From positions 116,514 through 180,513 of the forward strand of contig NZ_VIGC02000013.1 of NCBI RefSeq assembly GCF_006569185.2: a stretch of 64,000 bases of DNA, in the 5' to 3' direction. A program made the position numbers and the translations under genes. Positions 28,736 to 38,355 of this stretch are shown here, one piece after another; position 1 is the first letter of the stretch; each line of letters begins with the position of its first letter. Source of the DNA: Litorilinea aerophila. GTDB lineage: Bacteria; Chloroflexota; Anaerolineae; Caldilineales; Caldilineaceae. The notes under the pieces are model-generated. The model saw only the letters and a program-made list of their open reading frames with translations, searched no databases and was not told the origin of the DNA.

Positions 28736-29506
28736 ATGCCCGTATTAGATCGTTTCCGCCTGGATGGCCGGACTGCGCTGGTCACAGGAGGTACCAAGGG
28801 GCTGGGCAGGGCCATGGCCGCGGCCCTGGCCGAAGCCGGCGCCCGGGTGGCTGTGGTCAGCCGCCATGGGGACCAGGTCGCAGCTGTGGCCGGAGAACTG
28901 GCCAGGTCCACGGGACGACAGTGTCAGGGGTATGCCTGCGACGTGACCGACGAGGCACAGGTGACCCAGCTCATCTCCCAGGTGTTGGACGACTTCGGCC
29001 ATCTGGACATCCTGGTCAACAATGCCGGCATCAACATTCGGGGCCCCATCGACCAGCTTTCCCTGGACCAGTTCCTCCAGGTCCAGGCCACCAACGTCAC
29101 CGGCCCCTGGCTCATGTGCCGGGCGGTGGCGCCCCACATGAAGGAGCGGCGCTACGGGCGTGTCATCAACATTGGCTCCACCCTCTCCATCATCGCCCTG
29201 GCCGACCGCACCCCCTACGCCAGCAGCAAGGGAGCCATCCTCCAGATGACCCGGGTCCTGGCCCTGGAGTGGGCGCCCTACAACATCACGGTGAACGCCA
29301 TGTTGCCCGGCCCCTTCGCCACGGAGATGAACCTGCCCCTGATGAACGATCCCGAGGCCTACCAGAGTTTCATCGCCAAGATCCCCCTGGGCCGCTGGGG
29401 AGAACTGGAGGAGATCCAGGGGCTGGTGGTCTTCCTGGCCAGCGACGCCTCCAGTTTTATCACCGGGGCCGCCATCACCATTGACGGCGGTTGGACCGTT
29501 CATTAG
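28736..29506 (+). CDS. Short-chain dehydrogenase/reductase (SDR)
   Basis: 256 residues from ATG 28736, preceded by AAAAGGAGC. It has the full classical SDR set: coenzyme motif [16 protein letters not shown] acidic site, NNAGIN, the active-site Ser in NIGSTLS, Y-A-S-S-K, and [11 protein letters not shown] after it. It resembles gluconate 5-dehydrogenase and 3-ketoacyl-ACP reductase-like SDRs. NAD(P) preference and substrate are not clear. The frame stays open to an upstream ATG at 28682, which would add a His/Glu-rich 18-residue extension, but that ATG has no visible SD. The gene stands alone on this strand. Confidence 0.9.
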   Translation: MPVLDRFRLDGRTALVTGGTKGLGRAMAAALAEAGARVAVVSRHGDQVAAVAGELARSTGRQCQGYACDVTDEAQVTQLISQVLDDFGHLDILVNNAGINIRGPIDQLSLDQFLQVQATNVTGPWLMCRAVAPHMKERRYGRVINIGSTLSIIALADRTPYASSKGAILQMTRVLALEWAPYNITVNAMLPGPFATEMNLPLMNDPEAYQSFIAKIPLGRWGELEEIQGLVVFLASDASSFITGAAITIDGGWTVH

Positions 29507-29551
29507 TCGTCAGATAGTGCGTGGTACGTCGACCGGTACACGCACCACGCG

Positions 29552-29693
29552 ATAGGTCCGGTCTCCTGGCCGGACAATCGGGCGGCAGGGTGCCGTGCGG
29601 CTCTGTCACGCAGGGATGTGTGACCTACGGATGACGGGCCATGCTGTAGGTCCGGTCTCCTGGCCGGACAATCGGGCAGCAGGGCACCGTGCA
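29552..29693. repeat. Two direct copies of a hairpin repeat at the end of the eCIS block
   Basis: 'taggtccggtctcctggccggacaatcgggc' followed by 'gcaggg..ccgtgc' occurs at about 29552-29598 and 29646-29693. Each copy carries a gtccggtc/ggccggac stem-loop. The right copy begins directly at the stop of the last eCIS-block gene and may help end its transcript, although there is no T run. Confidence 0.6.
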
Positions 29694-30392
29694 TTAGTCG
29701 GACGACAGGCGAAAGCCCGGCGGCCCCCGTTCTGCCTCCCAGCCCTGGTCCACCAACTCCTGCAGGGCCGCCTCCAGCGCCGAGCCCGGCCGGGTCCAGA
29801 GGTCGCCCCAGGTGACCCAGATGTCCAGTTGCAGCCAGCCCCATTCGTGGGCCAGGGCATAGAAGATGGGCGGAAAGAGAAGCCGCCCGGGCTGGGGGCC
29901 GGCTACCCACACCTCTTCCCCGTCTACCCAGACCGGGACCTGCTGATACGTCGATCCATCCCGTACCGGGATAAATTCCCCGTCGGGTGGCACCTGGTCG
30001 GTGGGCAGGCGGGCCGCGGCATAGTCAACCCGAAGACGTTCCAGGGCAGGGTGACAGTCGGCGGTCTGCCGGCCAGCCTCCTGGAGCCAGGCGACCAGCC
30101 CGGCAGGGGTCAACCTGGGTACCCGGGTGATCTGGGGCTCGCTGCCAGCCCAGCTTTCGATGGGGATGGGGGCCGGTTCCTGACGGATGTGACGCCGGGG
30201 CGTGGGCGGCTCTCCCTCCGGCCAGAGTTCCCCCGTCTCCGGCCGGGCACAGGCCAGCCACAGGTCAACGGCCAGGGGCCGCACCACCGGCCAGAGGGTG
30301 ACCGCCACCCGACCGGCTGTTTCCAGGCTGTCCGGCCCGGCTGGCCGGCGCAGGGTCAGCCGTTCGCCGCTGTCGGCAAGCAAGTAGGTCAT
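29694..30392 (-). CDS. Unknown protein coupled to a DUF4157 toxin gene (candidate immunity protein)
   Basis: 232 residues of no recognised family. Its ATG (30392) overlaps the stop of the large toxin gene by four bases (ATGA), so it is translated with it. It is acidic overall, with many Pro and Trp residues and no signal peptide or membrane segment. The C-terminal half has a conserved-looking LLFPPIFYALAHEWGWLQLDIW stretch. Position directly after a toxin with a nuclease-like end is typical of immunity or chaperone genes. That role is an inference from position only. Confidence 0.7.
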   Translation of the reverse strand: MTYLLADSGERLTLRRPAGPDSLETAGRVAVTLWPVVRPLAVDLWLACARPETGELWPEGEPPTPRRHIRQEPAPIPIESWAGSEPQITRVPRLTPAGLVAWLQEAGRQTADCHPALERLRVDYAAARLPTDQVPPDGEFIPVRDGSTYQQVPVWVDGEEVWVAGPQPGRLLFPPIFYALAHEWGWLQLDIWVTWGDLWTRPGSALEAALQELVDQGWEAERGPPGFRLSSD

Positions 30393-33300
30393 GGGCGACT
30401 CTCCGCAGGGATCACGTAGTCGATATACCACGCCGGACGTCCCGGCGCGCTGTTGCGCAGCCGCCAGATCAGCCGGCCATTCTGGTCGATGATGTGGATC
30501 ACCGACAGTTGCCGAACCCGGGGGTCGAAACCGGGGGTGTTGAGTCCGTTGCGCCCATAGACCAGATCCTGCATCAAGGAGCCGGTCTGGCGTACCCGGT
30601 TGGGCTCGCGCTGGTCGTAGACCCGGTAATAGCCGTCTATATCATATTCGATGTTGCGCATCCGTCCAGCCGGCGGCCACTCGATCTGTACCGTGGACTC
30701 CAGCGCCTCAGCCGGCCGGGGGGCGCGGCCCGCGGCCACCTCGGCCGCGATCTTCTGTGCGCCGTGGATGATGCCCGTGTGCAGGTCGGTGACGCCCGCC
30801 ACCGGGCCGGCGTACTGCACCTCCACCCGCCGCTCCACCGTGGTCTCGCCTCCGGGCCCGCGTCGCTCGATGCTGATGTCGAAGGAGCGCCGGGCCTCTC
30901 CGGTGAGGGGATCCACCACCGTGCCATCCTGGCCGATGCGGATGACCACATCCGGGTCATTGCCGTACTGTTCGGCCAGACGGCGGGCTTCGTACAGCTC
31001 GCCCAACAGCCGGTTGACGTCCCGGGCAGCCTCCCGGGTGGCGTTGATCTCGGCCGGCTCCTGGGCCCGGCTGTGGGTGGTGGCCACCCGTTCCGCCGGA
31101 CCGCTGGCCCGCTGCAGCCAATCCTCGAAGCCGGCGATGCGCCCCTCCTGGTTCTGGAGGCGGGCCACGTCATTCAGCACCTCGGCATGGTGCACCCGGC
31201 TCTGGCTCAGCTGGGGATCGCCCGGATCGATGTGGGCCAGGGTGGCCTGAAGGTTGTTGAGGGTGTCCACGTGGCCGGGGAAGTTGACCCGGCTGGGCTC
31301 CACCGTGGTGCGGTAAACCCGCTGCGCGTTCTGGAGCTGTTCCTGGAGGCGCAGCCCCCGCTCGAAGAGGGACCAGAGCACCCCCTGGTCCCGGTTCTGG
31401 GGCGCACGGCGCATCTGGCGCTCCAGGCTGCGGACGATGTTGTCGTGCTCGATGCGCAGGGACTCGTTGACCGAGAGCTCCCGGCCGAAAAGCTGTTCCA
31501 GGAAGGTGCAGGGCGAGCTACAGAGCACCAGCCGGCCCTGTTCGGTCAACTTCATGGTGGCCAGGCCGTCGCGGGTGGTGGCCTGCAGGACGGGGGGCGC
31601 CTCCGGGTTGCCCACATGGGGCGCCGGCGTGGAGACGTCCGGCGCGGGGCGGCTCCCCGGTGTCCCTTCCTCCACGGGAACCCGGGGTGTCTCGGGCAGG
31701 GGAACCCGTTCTTCGCCGGGCAGGGGCCCCTCGCCCGGGCGCCGGCCCGTCGTCTCCGGCAGGCTGCTGCGGCCGTGGGCTTCCATGTGTTGCTGGCGGG
31801 CTCGCTGGGCCAGCGCGCCGCCGGCCATGATGCCCACGTTGAGCATGGCCTGGCCCAGGATCTCCATGATGCGGGCCGAGCGTTCGCCCGGCGGCAGCCC
31901 TTCCAGCTCCATGATCTGGGCCACCACACCCACCGGGATCAGGAGCATGCCCAGGCCGTCGGCTCCCAGACCCATGATCATGAAGGCCCGGCCCAGGGTG
32001 ACCATGCGCAGGGGCGTGGCCGCATGGCCCAGGCCGGCCAGCCCACCCACGATGTTCACCACATCCATGACCGTGGCCATGTCGAAGCGGAGGGTGTCGT
32101 CGATGGCCCGGTTGATCAGCCGGTAGGCCGAGGGGATGGCCCCGATGGCCCCCACCGGCAGCAGCAGGGCCAGGGTGGCGCCACCGGTGAAGGGCGCGGC
32201 CACCACCAGGGCCACCGACAGGGCCAGGGTGATATTTTCCAGCGCCTCCATGAAGAGGTTGCCCAGGCTGGCTGTGATGCGCCGGCTGTGGGTCTGACCG
32301 TCGATCTGGACGGCCACGTAGCCCCGGCCATAGCCGCCGTGACCCCGCAGGATCCCCTCCACCGCCGCCATGATGGCCTCGGCCCGGTTGGCACCCACAC
32401 CGGTATCCTGAGAGCTGTTGGGCGTGGTCAGGTCAGAAACCCAGTAGGTGACCCGGCCGTTTTGCTCGCCCTGGTAGAGGGCTTCCAGGGTCAGGCGGAT
32501 GGACTGCCCTTCGTCGCTGATGAAGCTGGCGATCAAGGGCTCGGCCCCGGTGAGGTTTCGCCCTTCGCCCCGGGCGGCCCGCACCGCGATGATCTGGTCC
32601 AGCCGCTCGAGCTGCTGTTCGGCCTGGCGGTGCTCCGGGCTGCCAGGTCGCAGGGAGTTGCGATACTCCACCAGCCGCTCCCGCTGGACCTCCAGCGCGC
32701 CGCCCACCGAGCTGAGGGATCGCTCCAGGGTGTCCAGCTCGGCCCGCATCTTGTCTTCGTCGGCATAAGAGACCGGCTCCATCAACAGCCTGCGCAGCTC
32801 CTGCATGCGCTGGAAGTCCCGGTCCGCCACGGCCGCATCCTGGCGCACCCGGTCTTCCACCAGCTCCACCGGATCCCGCACGATGACCGGGTGGTAGGCG
32901 ACGCTGGGCGGTCGCACCAGTTCGGCCCCATCCCGGGTGTAGGGGATGGCCTTGTTGCGCACCACGTAGACGCCGGGGCCGGGAAAGGCGATGCTCCGTT
33001 CGCTGCTGGGCATGGTCAGGAGCTCGATGCCCAGACGGATGCCCGTGCCGATGAAGCGCAGGATGGCGTTGGCCGCCACCAGGCTGGTGGCGCCGACACC
33101 GAAGGGCCCCAGCTCGCTGAAAACGGTCTCCACGTCCTCTGCGGCGTAGCGCCCGGCCCGGCGGAAGCGCCGCGCCGCCACGTCCCAGCGGGAAGGCTCC
33201 TGGGGATTGAGCTCGTCGAAGTCCACGGGCTGGCCCAGGCGCTCATCGGGGACCCGCACGTAGTTCCACTCGTAGTAGTAGGTCTGGAAGGCGGAGAAGA

Positions 33301-35113
33301 CGTCGGGAAACTGGATGCTCATGATGAAGCGGTAGTCGGCCTCGGCCGAAGCCTCAAACTGGGGCGCGCCGGGTGGGCCGGAGAGGGGCGGCGACACGCT
33401 GAGCACGGCGGGGAAGGGCGGCGCGTTGGCCGTGCCCGGCCGGTCGGAGATCTGCTGGTCGCCTTCACCGGGACCCAGGGTACTGCGGGCCATGAAGCGG
33501 GTGAAGCGATCCAACAGCTGCTGGCGCGCGCTGCCGTCGTTGTACGCCTGGGCGACCAGCGCCTCCTGGCTGTGGGTGAAGGAGAGGAAGGCCGAGGCCA
33601 GGTTGGGGTTGGGCGGCCGGTCGGGCGGGGCCTTCACCGGCGTCGGTTCCGTTCCCTCCGGCAGGTCGGCGGGGCGGGGCGTGGGCCAGAGGAGCTGGTA
33701 GCCGGGATGGCCGATGAGGGCATCGTCATCCCGGATCGCCTCCAGCACGCCGCTGCTCTCGCTGAAGGTGTCCAGCATCTCCTGCAGGGTTCGGATGGCC
33801 GGAGCGCGATTGGCCGGTGTGGGGTCCGCGTGGAGGGTGGTGACCGCGTCGATGTAGCGGCGGAGCAGCTCGATGTGGCTGGCCATTTGCTGGCGGAAGA
33901 GGGCTTCATCGAACCAACGGGGCAGCCCTCCCTGAAGTTCGCCGGTCACATCGGGATTGGTGAGGTCGGCCCAGGCGGCCTGGGTGAACGCGCCATAGCG
34001 CAGCAGATCCCGCTGGCTGTCGGAGAGGTGGACCTGGAGCTTTTTGGTCTTCTCCAGCCAGGTGAGCATCAGCAGGGATTCCCGCAGGGGGATGCCGAAG
34101 CTCTCGATGGGCTCGCCGCCGGTGGCTTCCCCGGCCAGCCCCCCCAGGCCGCCCCAGCCCGAGGCCGTGGCCTTCTGGTAGAGTTCATCGGCCACGGCTT
34201 CCGTGTACTGGCCGCCCACCAGGCGGTAGAGGGCGATCTCCAGGCCCTGGCGGGCCTTGGTACCGGCCCGGAAGACCGAGCCGGCTGCCGGCAGGAAGAT
34301 GATGCCCGTCATGCTGACGGAGATGCCGGCCCGCACGGGCGCTGCCGCAGTGGTCGTAGTGGTGGGCTGAGCCGGCGCGTCCGTGGCGCTCTCTGTCCCG
34401 CCGTTGTCCCGCTGGATGCGACGGCGTTGCCCCCCCTGCTGGACCACGTGGGTGAGCTCGTGGGCGAGGAGGTGCTGTCCGGCCGTTGTTTCCGGTGCGT
34501 ACTGACCGGCGGCAAAGACGATGTCGCGGCCTGCGGTGAAGGCCCGGGCCTGCACCGCCCGCGCCCGCGCATCGGCCTGGCTGTCGCTGTGGATGCGGAC
34601 GGGGGAGAAGTCCTGGCCGAAGCGTTGTTCGAAGAAGCGGCGGGTGGCTGTGGGCAAGGGGTGGCCGCCGCCCTGGGGCAACACCGTGGTCGGCGCTCGC
34701 CCTTCGGGAGCCTCCTGGGTACGGTTCCGGGCCTGGCGCTGGAGGGACAGGCGCCGGGCCTGGCAGGCGGGGCATTCGGCGTCGGGTCCGCTGCCTGGGG
34801 GCAGGATACCGCCACAGGCGCAGCGGCGGACGGTGGGTGTGCTTCCTGCCGCCGGCTGCCGCATGACCAGGTTCGCCACGGCTTCCGCCTCCTGCTCGTA
34901 GACATCCCCTGGCTCGTTGACCGCCAGCGCGGGCTGGAGCAGGGTGTCGTCGTCCCCCGAGCAGGTGGCGCACTGCCGTTGCACCAGGAAGGCAGGCACG
35001 CCCGCCGGCGCGCCGACCTCCGGAGGGAGCATGGCCTGAGGTTCGGCTGTCGGCGCAGGCGCGGCGTGGGCCTGTTGCTTTTCCTGGTGTTGGGTTGTGG
35101 CCTTGCTTTCCAT
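30389..35113 (-). CDS. eCIS-associated DUF4157 toxin with nuclease-like C-terminus
   Basis: 1574 residues, probable cargo of the injection system. Order: N-terminal motif AGVPAFLVQR (37-46); Cys pairs at 48/51, 98/100 and 114/117 that may bind zinc; the DUF4157 domain at about 150-228 with zincin-like HELTH (218-222), a known marker of eCIS toxins; a long middle part with hydrophobic segments (about residues 960-1060); and a C-terminal region of about 200 residues. There E1375, D1412 (SFDIS) and E1431-V-Q1433 have the spacing of a PD-(D/E)xK-like nuclease, with Q in place of the usual K. The nuclease call is tentative. GAGGG lies upstream of ATG 35113. The following gene overlaps by four bases. 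Its first third is nearly identical to the upstream toxin gene. Confidence 0.85.
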   Translation of the reverse strand: MESKATTQHQEKQQAHAAPAPTAEPQAMLPPEVGAPAGVPAFLVQRQCATCSGDDDTLLQPALAVNEPGDVYEQEAEAVANLVMRQPAAGSTPTVRRCACGGILPPGSGPDAECPACQARRLSLQRQARNRTQEAPEGRAPTTVLPQGGGHPLPTATRRFFEQRFGQDFSPVRIHSDSQADARARAVQARAFTAGRDIVFAAGQYAPETTAGQHLLAHELTHVVQQGGQRRRIQRDNGGTESATDAPAQPTTTTTAAAPVRAGISVSMTGIIFLPAAGSVFRAGTKARQGLEIALYRLVGGQYTEAVADELYQKATASGWGGLGGLAGEATGGEPIESFGIPLRESLLMLTWLEKTKKLQVHLSDSQRDLLRYGAFTQAAWADLTNPDVTGELQGGLPRWFDEALFRQQMASHIELLRRYIDAVTTLHADPTPANRAPAIRTLQEMLDTFSESSGVLEAIRDDDALIGHPGYQLLWPTPRPADLPEGTEPTPVKAPPDRPPNPNLASAFLSFTHSQEALVAQAYNDGSARQQLLDRFTRFMARSTLGPGEGDQQISDRPGTANAPPFPAVLSVSPPLSGPPGAPQFEASAEADYRFIMSIQFPDVFSAFQTYYYEWNYVRVPDERLGQPVDFDELNPQEPSRWDVAARRFRRAGRYAAEDVETVFSELGPFGVGATSLVAANAILRFIGTGIRLGIELLTMPSSERSIAFPGPGVYVVRNKAIPYTRDGAELVRPPSVAYHPVIVRDPVELVEDRVRQDAAVADRDFQRMQELRRLLMEPVSYADEDKMRAELDTLERSLSSVGGALEVQRERLVEYRNSLRPGSPEHRQAEQQLERLDQIIAVRAARGEGRNLTGAEPLIASFISDEGQSIRLTLEALYQGEQNGRVTYWVSDLTTPNSSQDTGVGANRAEAIMAAVEGILRGHGGYGRGYVAVQIDGQTHSRRITASLGNLFMEALENITLALSVALVVAAPFTGGATLALLLPVGAIGAIPSAYRLINRAIDDTLRFDMATVMDVVNIVGGLAGLGHAATPLRMVTLGRAFMIMGLGADGLGMLLIPVGVVAQIMELEGLPPGERSARIMEILGQAMLNVGIMAGGALAQRARQQHMEAHGRSSLPETTGRRPGEGPLPGEERVPLPETPRVPVEEGTPGSRPAPDVSTPAPHVGNPEAPPVLQATTRDGLATMKLTEQGRLVLCSSPCTFLEQLFGRELSVNESLRIEHDNIVRSLERQMRRAPQNRDQGVLWSLFERGLRLQEQLQNAQRVYRTTVEPSRVNFPGHVDTLNNLQATLAHIDPGDPQLSQSRVHHAEVLNDVARLQNQEGRIAGFEDWLQRASGPAERVATTHSRAQEPAEINATREAARDVNRLLGELYEARRLAEQYGNDPDVVIRIGQDGTVVDPLTGEARRSFDISIERRGPGGETTVERRVEVQYAGPVAGVTDLHTGIIHGAQKIAAEVAAGRAPRPAEALESTVQIEWPPAGRMRNIEYDIDGYYRVYDQREPNRVRQTGSLMQDLVYGRNGLNTPGFDPRVRQLSVIHIIDQNGRLIWRLRNSAPGRPAWYIDYVIPAESRP
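34434..34680. repeat. 247-bp block identical to 37645-37891 (DUF4157-coding), copy 1
   Basis: Base-for-base identical to 37645-37891 (offset 3211). It encodes most of the DUF4157 domain. A second nearly identical stretch follows at about 34846-34987 against 38057-38198. Flanking toxin regions are unrelated. Confidence 0.95.
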
Positions 35114-35198
35114 GGCGCGCTTCCCTCACATCACTTCATCATGGCCCGTCCCGCTGGGCCGGCTCAGCGCCCTTTCCGGCTTTCATCTCTTGCTGCTA

Positions 35199-38100
35199 TC
35201 AGCGCAGGGTCAGGGTGCCGCTGACCAATCTGGCGCGGTATTCGCCTACAATGGCCTCAAATTGGGGCAGCAACTGACTGTCCGACACCTGGCCGTAGCG
35301 CCACTGCTGGTAGAGCTGATCCAGGCGCGATTCGATCATGCTGCTGTATCGGGGATGGGAACCGGCGTGGACTGCCCGGGTGCCGGCGCCAGGCGTCCCT
35401 GGTCGGGTTGGCAGGTGGATGCCATTGGTCGCCCCGTTGATATCCCAGCCGTAGTTGCGGCGCAGCTCGTCGATGAGGGGGTGGTTGCGCAGTTCCAGGG
35501 GGACGATGTGGTGGGCCTGGGCGCCATCGAAGGGCGCAGTGCCCAGGTTGCCGCGCAAGGCAGCGCGCGCGGCGTCTGCCTCGGTATCCCGAATGCCGGC
35601 GGTACTCCGACCCACTTCCCGAACCAAGCCGGCTTCGGGGCCTTCGCCCAGGAGGAAACAGAGGGGACCACTGGAGAAGCGGCACCAGCGGCCGTCCGGC
35701 GTGCGGCGCCAGGTGTGGCCGTTGGGCAGGGCGATCTCCTCCACGTAGTCGTTGCCGCTGAGCAGCCGGCGTTCGCCCGACCGCTGGGCGATCTCCAGCT
35801 CCCGCTGCACTTCAGTGGGCGAGAGTTCGGAGGTGGCCCGGCGGGTCGTCTCCAGGAAGCCCTGATCGCTGCGAGCGCGCTGGGCATTGGCCGCCAGCCG
35901 GTCGCCCAGGCCCTCTTGAATGGCATTCCCCTCACGGCGCAGATTGGTCACGGCGGCTTCGCCCGCTGCGGCCGCGCCCCGGGTTTCGCCCGCAGCGCTG
36001 GCCGCAGCCCGAGCCAGGGGGGCCAGGCGGCGGAAGGCCTGAACCGCCGCGCCCAGGTCCAACACCGCGCCGGCGATATCTACGGCCAGCCAGAAGAGGC
36101 TGGGCTCGTTGGCCGACAGGCTTCTGGCCCGGTCGAAGGCGCTGCCGACGAAAGCCTGGCGCATCCGATACTCCTGGACATGGAGCGCAGCGGTAGTGAC
36201 CCCCACGGCGGCCGCGCCGACGGCCCCGACCACGGCGACCGTACCGGTCCCACCGGTGAGGAGGCCAAAGCCAATGGCCAGCGCGGCCAGGAAAATGTCT
36301 CGGATCATGCGGCGGTGCTCGATGGCGCGCAGCTTGTCCTCGATGATGGCGTGGTAAACGGTGCCCGGGCGAATGCCCAGGGATTGGCGCGCCCGCTCCA
36401 GGGCTCCTTCGGCTTCCCAGATGGCCTCGGGATCCTCGGTGAGGAGGGTGCGGGCCCGGGCAATGTCGGAGAGCCGGTCGCCGGCGGTGTTCTGCACCAG
36501 GCTTTGAAGGGCTTGAGGGCTGGCCTGGGTCAGATCGTCCAGGTTGATGGAAGGATCCAGGAGGACTGGGTATCGCTGCCCCAGTTGTTGGAGCTGGGCA
36601 CGAGCCTGCTGCTCCTCGGCCGCTGCCTCGGCCGCCAGGGCGATGGCGCGGTCGGCCCGGCGCAGATCGCCCGCGCCCGCGGCCATACCCGGCCCCATCT
36701 GGGCCATCATGGAGTCCCGGCGCAGCGTGCGCGCCCTCCCTGCATGGATACGGACCGGCGCAAGCTCGCTGTGGAGTCGGGTGACGTCGGGATTACGCTC
36801 CACAGCACCGCCGTAGCGGGTCTGTTCGGCCTGTACCAGCTGTTCGTTTTCCGCCAGCATGGCGAAGGCGGTCTGCAGGGCATAGCGCTGGAAGAACGAC
36901 TCGAAGCTGGTGACGGCACGGGTGAAGTCGTCGAGATTGGCGAAACCCTGCTCCGACAACAGACGCTGCATCTCCCCTTCCCGGGCCCGGAGCTGATCCT
37001 CCAGGTAGGAGATGGACTCGGCCGCCATGGCCGGATCCCGGGCAGACGAGCGGAGGGTGCGGGCCATGCTGAGATTGCGGGCCGCCGTGCGGTAGGCATC
37101 CACCGCGTTGTAGAGGCTATGGCTTCCCTGTAGACGGCCAATGGTCTCCAGATCGCCGGGGGTGATGGTCGGCTCGTTACGCACCCGCTCAGCCTGGGCC
37201 CCCAGGATGGGCCGGATGCGCTCCTTGGCTGCGATTCGGGCTTCGATCTGGCGAATCTGCCCCTGAAGATTGGCATACATGTCCGGGTTCCACGGCACGC
37301 CGCCGGGAATGTCGCCGGGATTCCGGTTGTATTCCTCCTCAAACCGCCGCTGACGGGACTCCTCTGCCTGGAGCCGCTGGATCTCCCGCCGGTCGGCCTC
37401 GATGCTTTCTGTAAAGCGGCGCTGGAAGTTGGCCAGCTCGGCCGCTCCCTGATCCTGAAAAATGGGCCAGAGGACGCTGCGGATCTGGCTGGGGCTACCG
37501 GATAACGTGCGTCCCTCGAATTCCACGGTTGTGCCGGGGCTGCTCGAGGCGACAGGTTCCGGCGCCACCACACTGGCCGGCGCGTCGGGGCTGGTCATGC
37601 CTGCAGGAGGGGCCCGCTGGATTTGGGGCGTGTTGCGGCTGACACCCTGCTGGACCACGTGGGTGAGCTCGTGGGCGAGGAGGTGCTGTCCGGCCGTTGT
37701 TTCCGGTGCGTACTGACCGGCGGCAAAGACGATGTCGCGGCCTGCGGTGAAGGCCCGGGCCTGCACCGCCCGCGCCCGCGCATCGGCCTGGCTGTCGCTG
37801 TGGATGCGGACGGGGGAGAAGTCCTGGCCGAAGCGTTGTTCGAAGAAGCGGCGGGTGGCTGTGGGCAAGGGGTGGCCGCCGCCCTGGGGCAGCACCGAGG
37901 CTGGGGCGCGTCCCGGTCCGGAGGGTTGGGCCTGGCGCTGGAGGGACAGGCGCCGGGCCCGGCAGGCGGGGCATTCGGCGTCGGGTCCGCTGCTTGGGGG
38001 CGGGTGCCCCCTGGGCGCGCCGCCGCAGGCGCAGCGGCGGACGGTGGGCGTACTCCCTGCCGCCGGCTGCCGCATGACCAGGTTCGCCACGGCCTCCGCC

Positions 38101-38324
38101 TCCTGCTCGTAGACATCCCCTGGCTCGTTGACCGCCAGCGCGGGCTGGAGCAGGGTGTCGTCGTCCCCCGAGCAGGTGGCGCACTGCCGTTGCACCAGGA
38201 ACAGGGGCGTGCCGACCGCCGTACCCACGATGGCGTCCTTGGCTGCCTGGGGCGCGGGATCCGCCTGGGGGGCCGGAGTGGGGCGCTTTTCTGGCTTTTT
38301 TTCAACCGCGAAGGTGGCTTCCAA
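35199..38324 (-). CDS. eCIS-associated DUF4157 toxin with AHH/HNH nuclease C-terminus
   Basis: 1041 residues if translation starts at TTG 38324. The open frame reaches another TTG at 38402 inside the upstream gene. TTG 38324 is preferred because residue 1 to the QRQCATC motif is then 44 residues, exactly as in the paralogue downstream. Order: GTPLFLVQR (38-46), Cys-rich segment, DUF4157 with HELTH at 218-222, a long helical part (GQIRQIEARI, EEQQARAQLQQLG), a hydrophobic stretch (AIGFGLLTGGTGTVAVVGAVGAAAVG), and a C-terminal AHH nuclease of about 110 residues (QAHHIVP with H938/H939, NGIHLP, HAGSHP). AHH belongs to the HNH/EndoVII superfamily of polymorphic toxins. No gene separates it from the next toxin, so no dedicated immunity gene is adjacent. 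Confidence 0.9.
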   Translation of the reverse strand: MEATFAVEKKPEKRPTPAPQADPAPQAAKDAIVGTAVGTPLFLVQRQCATCSGDDDTLLQPALAVNEPGDVYEQEAEAVANLVMRQPAAGSTPTVRRCACGGAPRGHPPPSSGPDAECPACRARRLSLQRQAQPSGPGRAPASVLPQGGGHPLPTATRRFFEQRFGQDFSPVRIHSDSQADARARAVQARAFTAGRDIVFAAGQYAPETTAGQHLLAHELTHVVQQGVSRNTPQIQRAPPAGMTSPDAPASVVAPEPVASSSPGTTVEFEGRTLSGSPSQIRSVLWPIFQDQGAAELANFQRRFTESIEADRREIQRLQAEESRQRRFEEEYNRNPGDIPGGVPWNPDMYANLQGQIRQIEARIAAKERIRPILGAQAERVRNEPTITPGDLETIGRLQGSHSLYNAVDAYRTAARNLSMARTLRSSARDPAMAAESISYLEDQLRAREGEMQRLLSEQGFANLDDFTRAVTSFESFFQRYALQTAFAMLAENEQLVQAEQTRYGGAVERNPDVTRLHSELAPVRIHAGRARTLRRDSMMAQMGPGMAAGAGDLRRADRAIALAAEAAAEEQQARAQLQQLGQRYPVLLDPSINLDDLTQASPQALQSLVQNTAGDRLSDIARARTLLTEDPEAIWEAEGALERARQSLGIRPGTVYHAIIEDKLRAIEHRRMIRDIFLAALAIGFGLLTGGTGTVAVVGAVGAAAVGVTTAALHVQEYRMRQAFVGSAFDRARSLSANEPSLFWLAVDIAGAVLDLGAAVQAFRRLAPLARAAASAAGETRGAAAAGEAAVTNLRREGNAIQEGLGDRLAANAQRARSDQGFLETTRRATSELSPTEVQRELEIAQRSGERRLLSGNDYVEEIALPNGHTWRRTPDGRWCRFSSGPLCFLLGEGPEAGLVREVGRSTAGIRDTEADAARAALRGNLGTAPFDGAQAHHIVPLELRNHPLIDELRRNYGWDINGATNGIHLPTRPGTPGAGTRAVHAGSHPRYSSMIESRLDQLYQQWRYGQVSDSQLLPQFEAIVGEYRARLVSGTLTLR
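37645..37891. repeat. 247-bp block identical to 34434-34680 (DUF4157-coding), copy 2
   Basis: Direct repeat partner of 34434-34680. Both copies are in the same orientation and frame, so recombination between them would fuse the front of one toxin to the back of the other and delete about 3.2 kb. Confidence 0.95.
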
Positions 38325-38355
38325 GGATCTGTCAGCACTTTCTGGGGATTTCCCC

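Noticed and set aside
30494..35224. 1576-residue open frame on the plus strand opposite the DUF4157 toxin
   Set aside because: Antisense shadow caused by high GC at third codon positions. The minus frame has clear domains (HELTH, Cys pairs), while this one is low-complexity His/Gly/Arg-rich.
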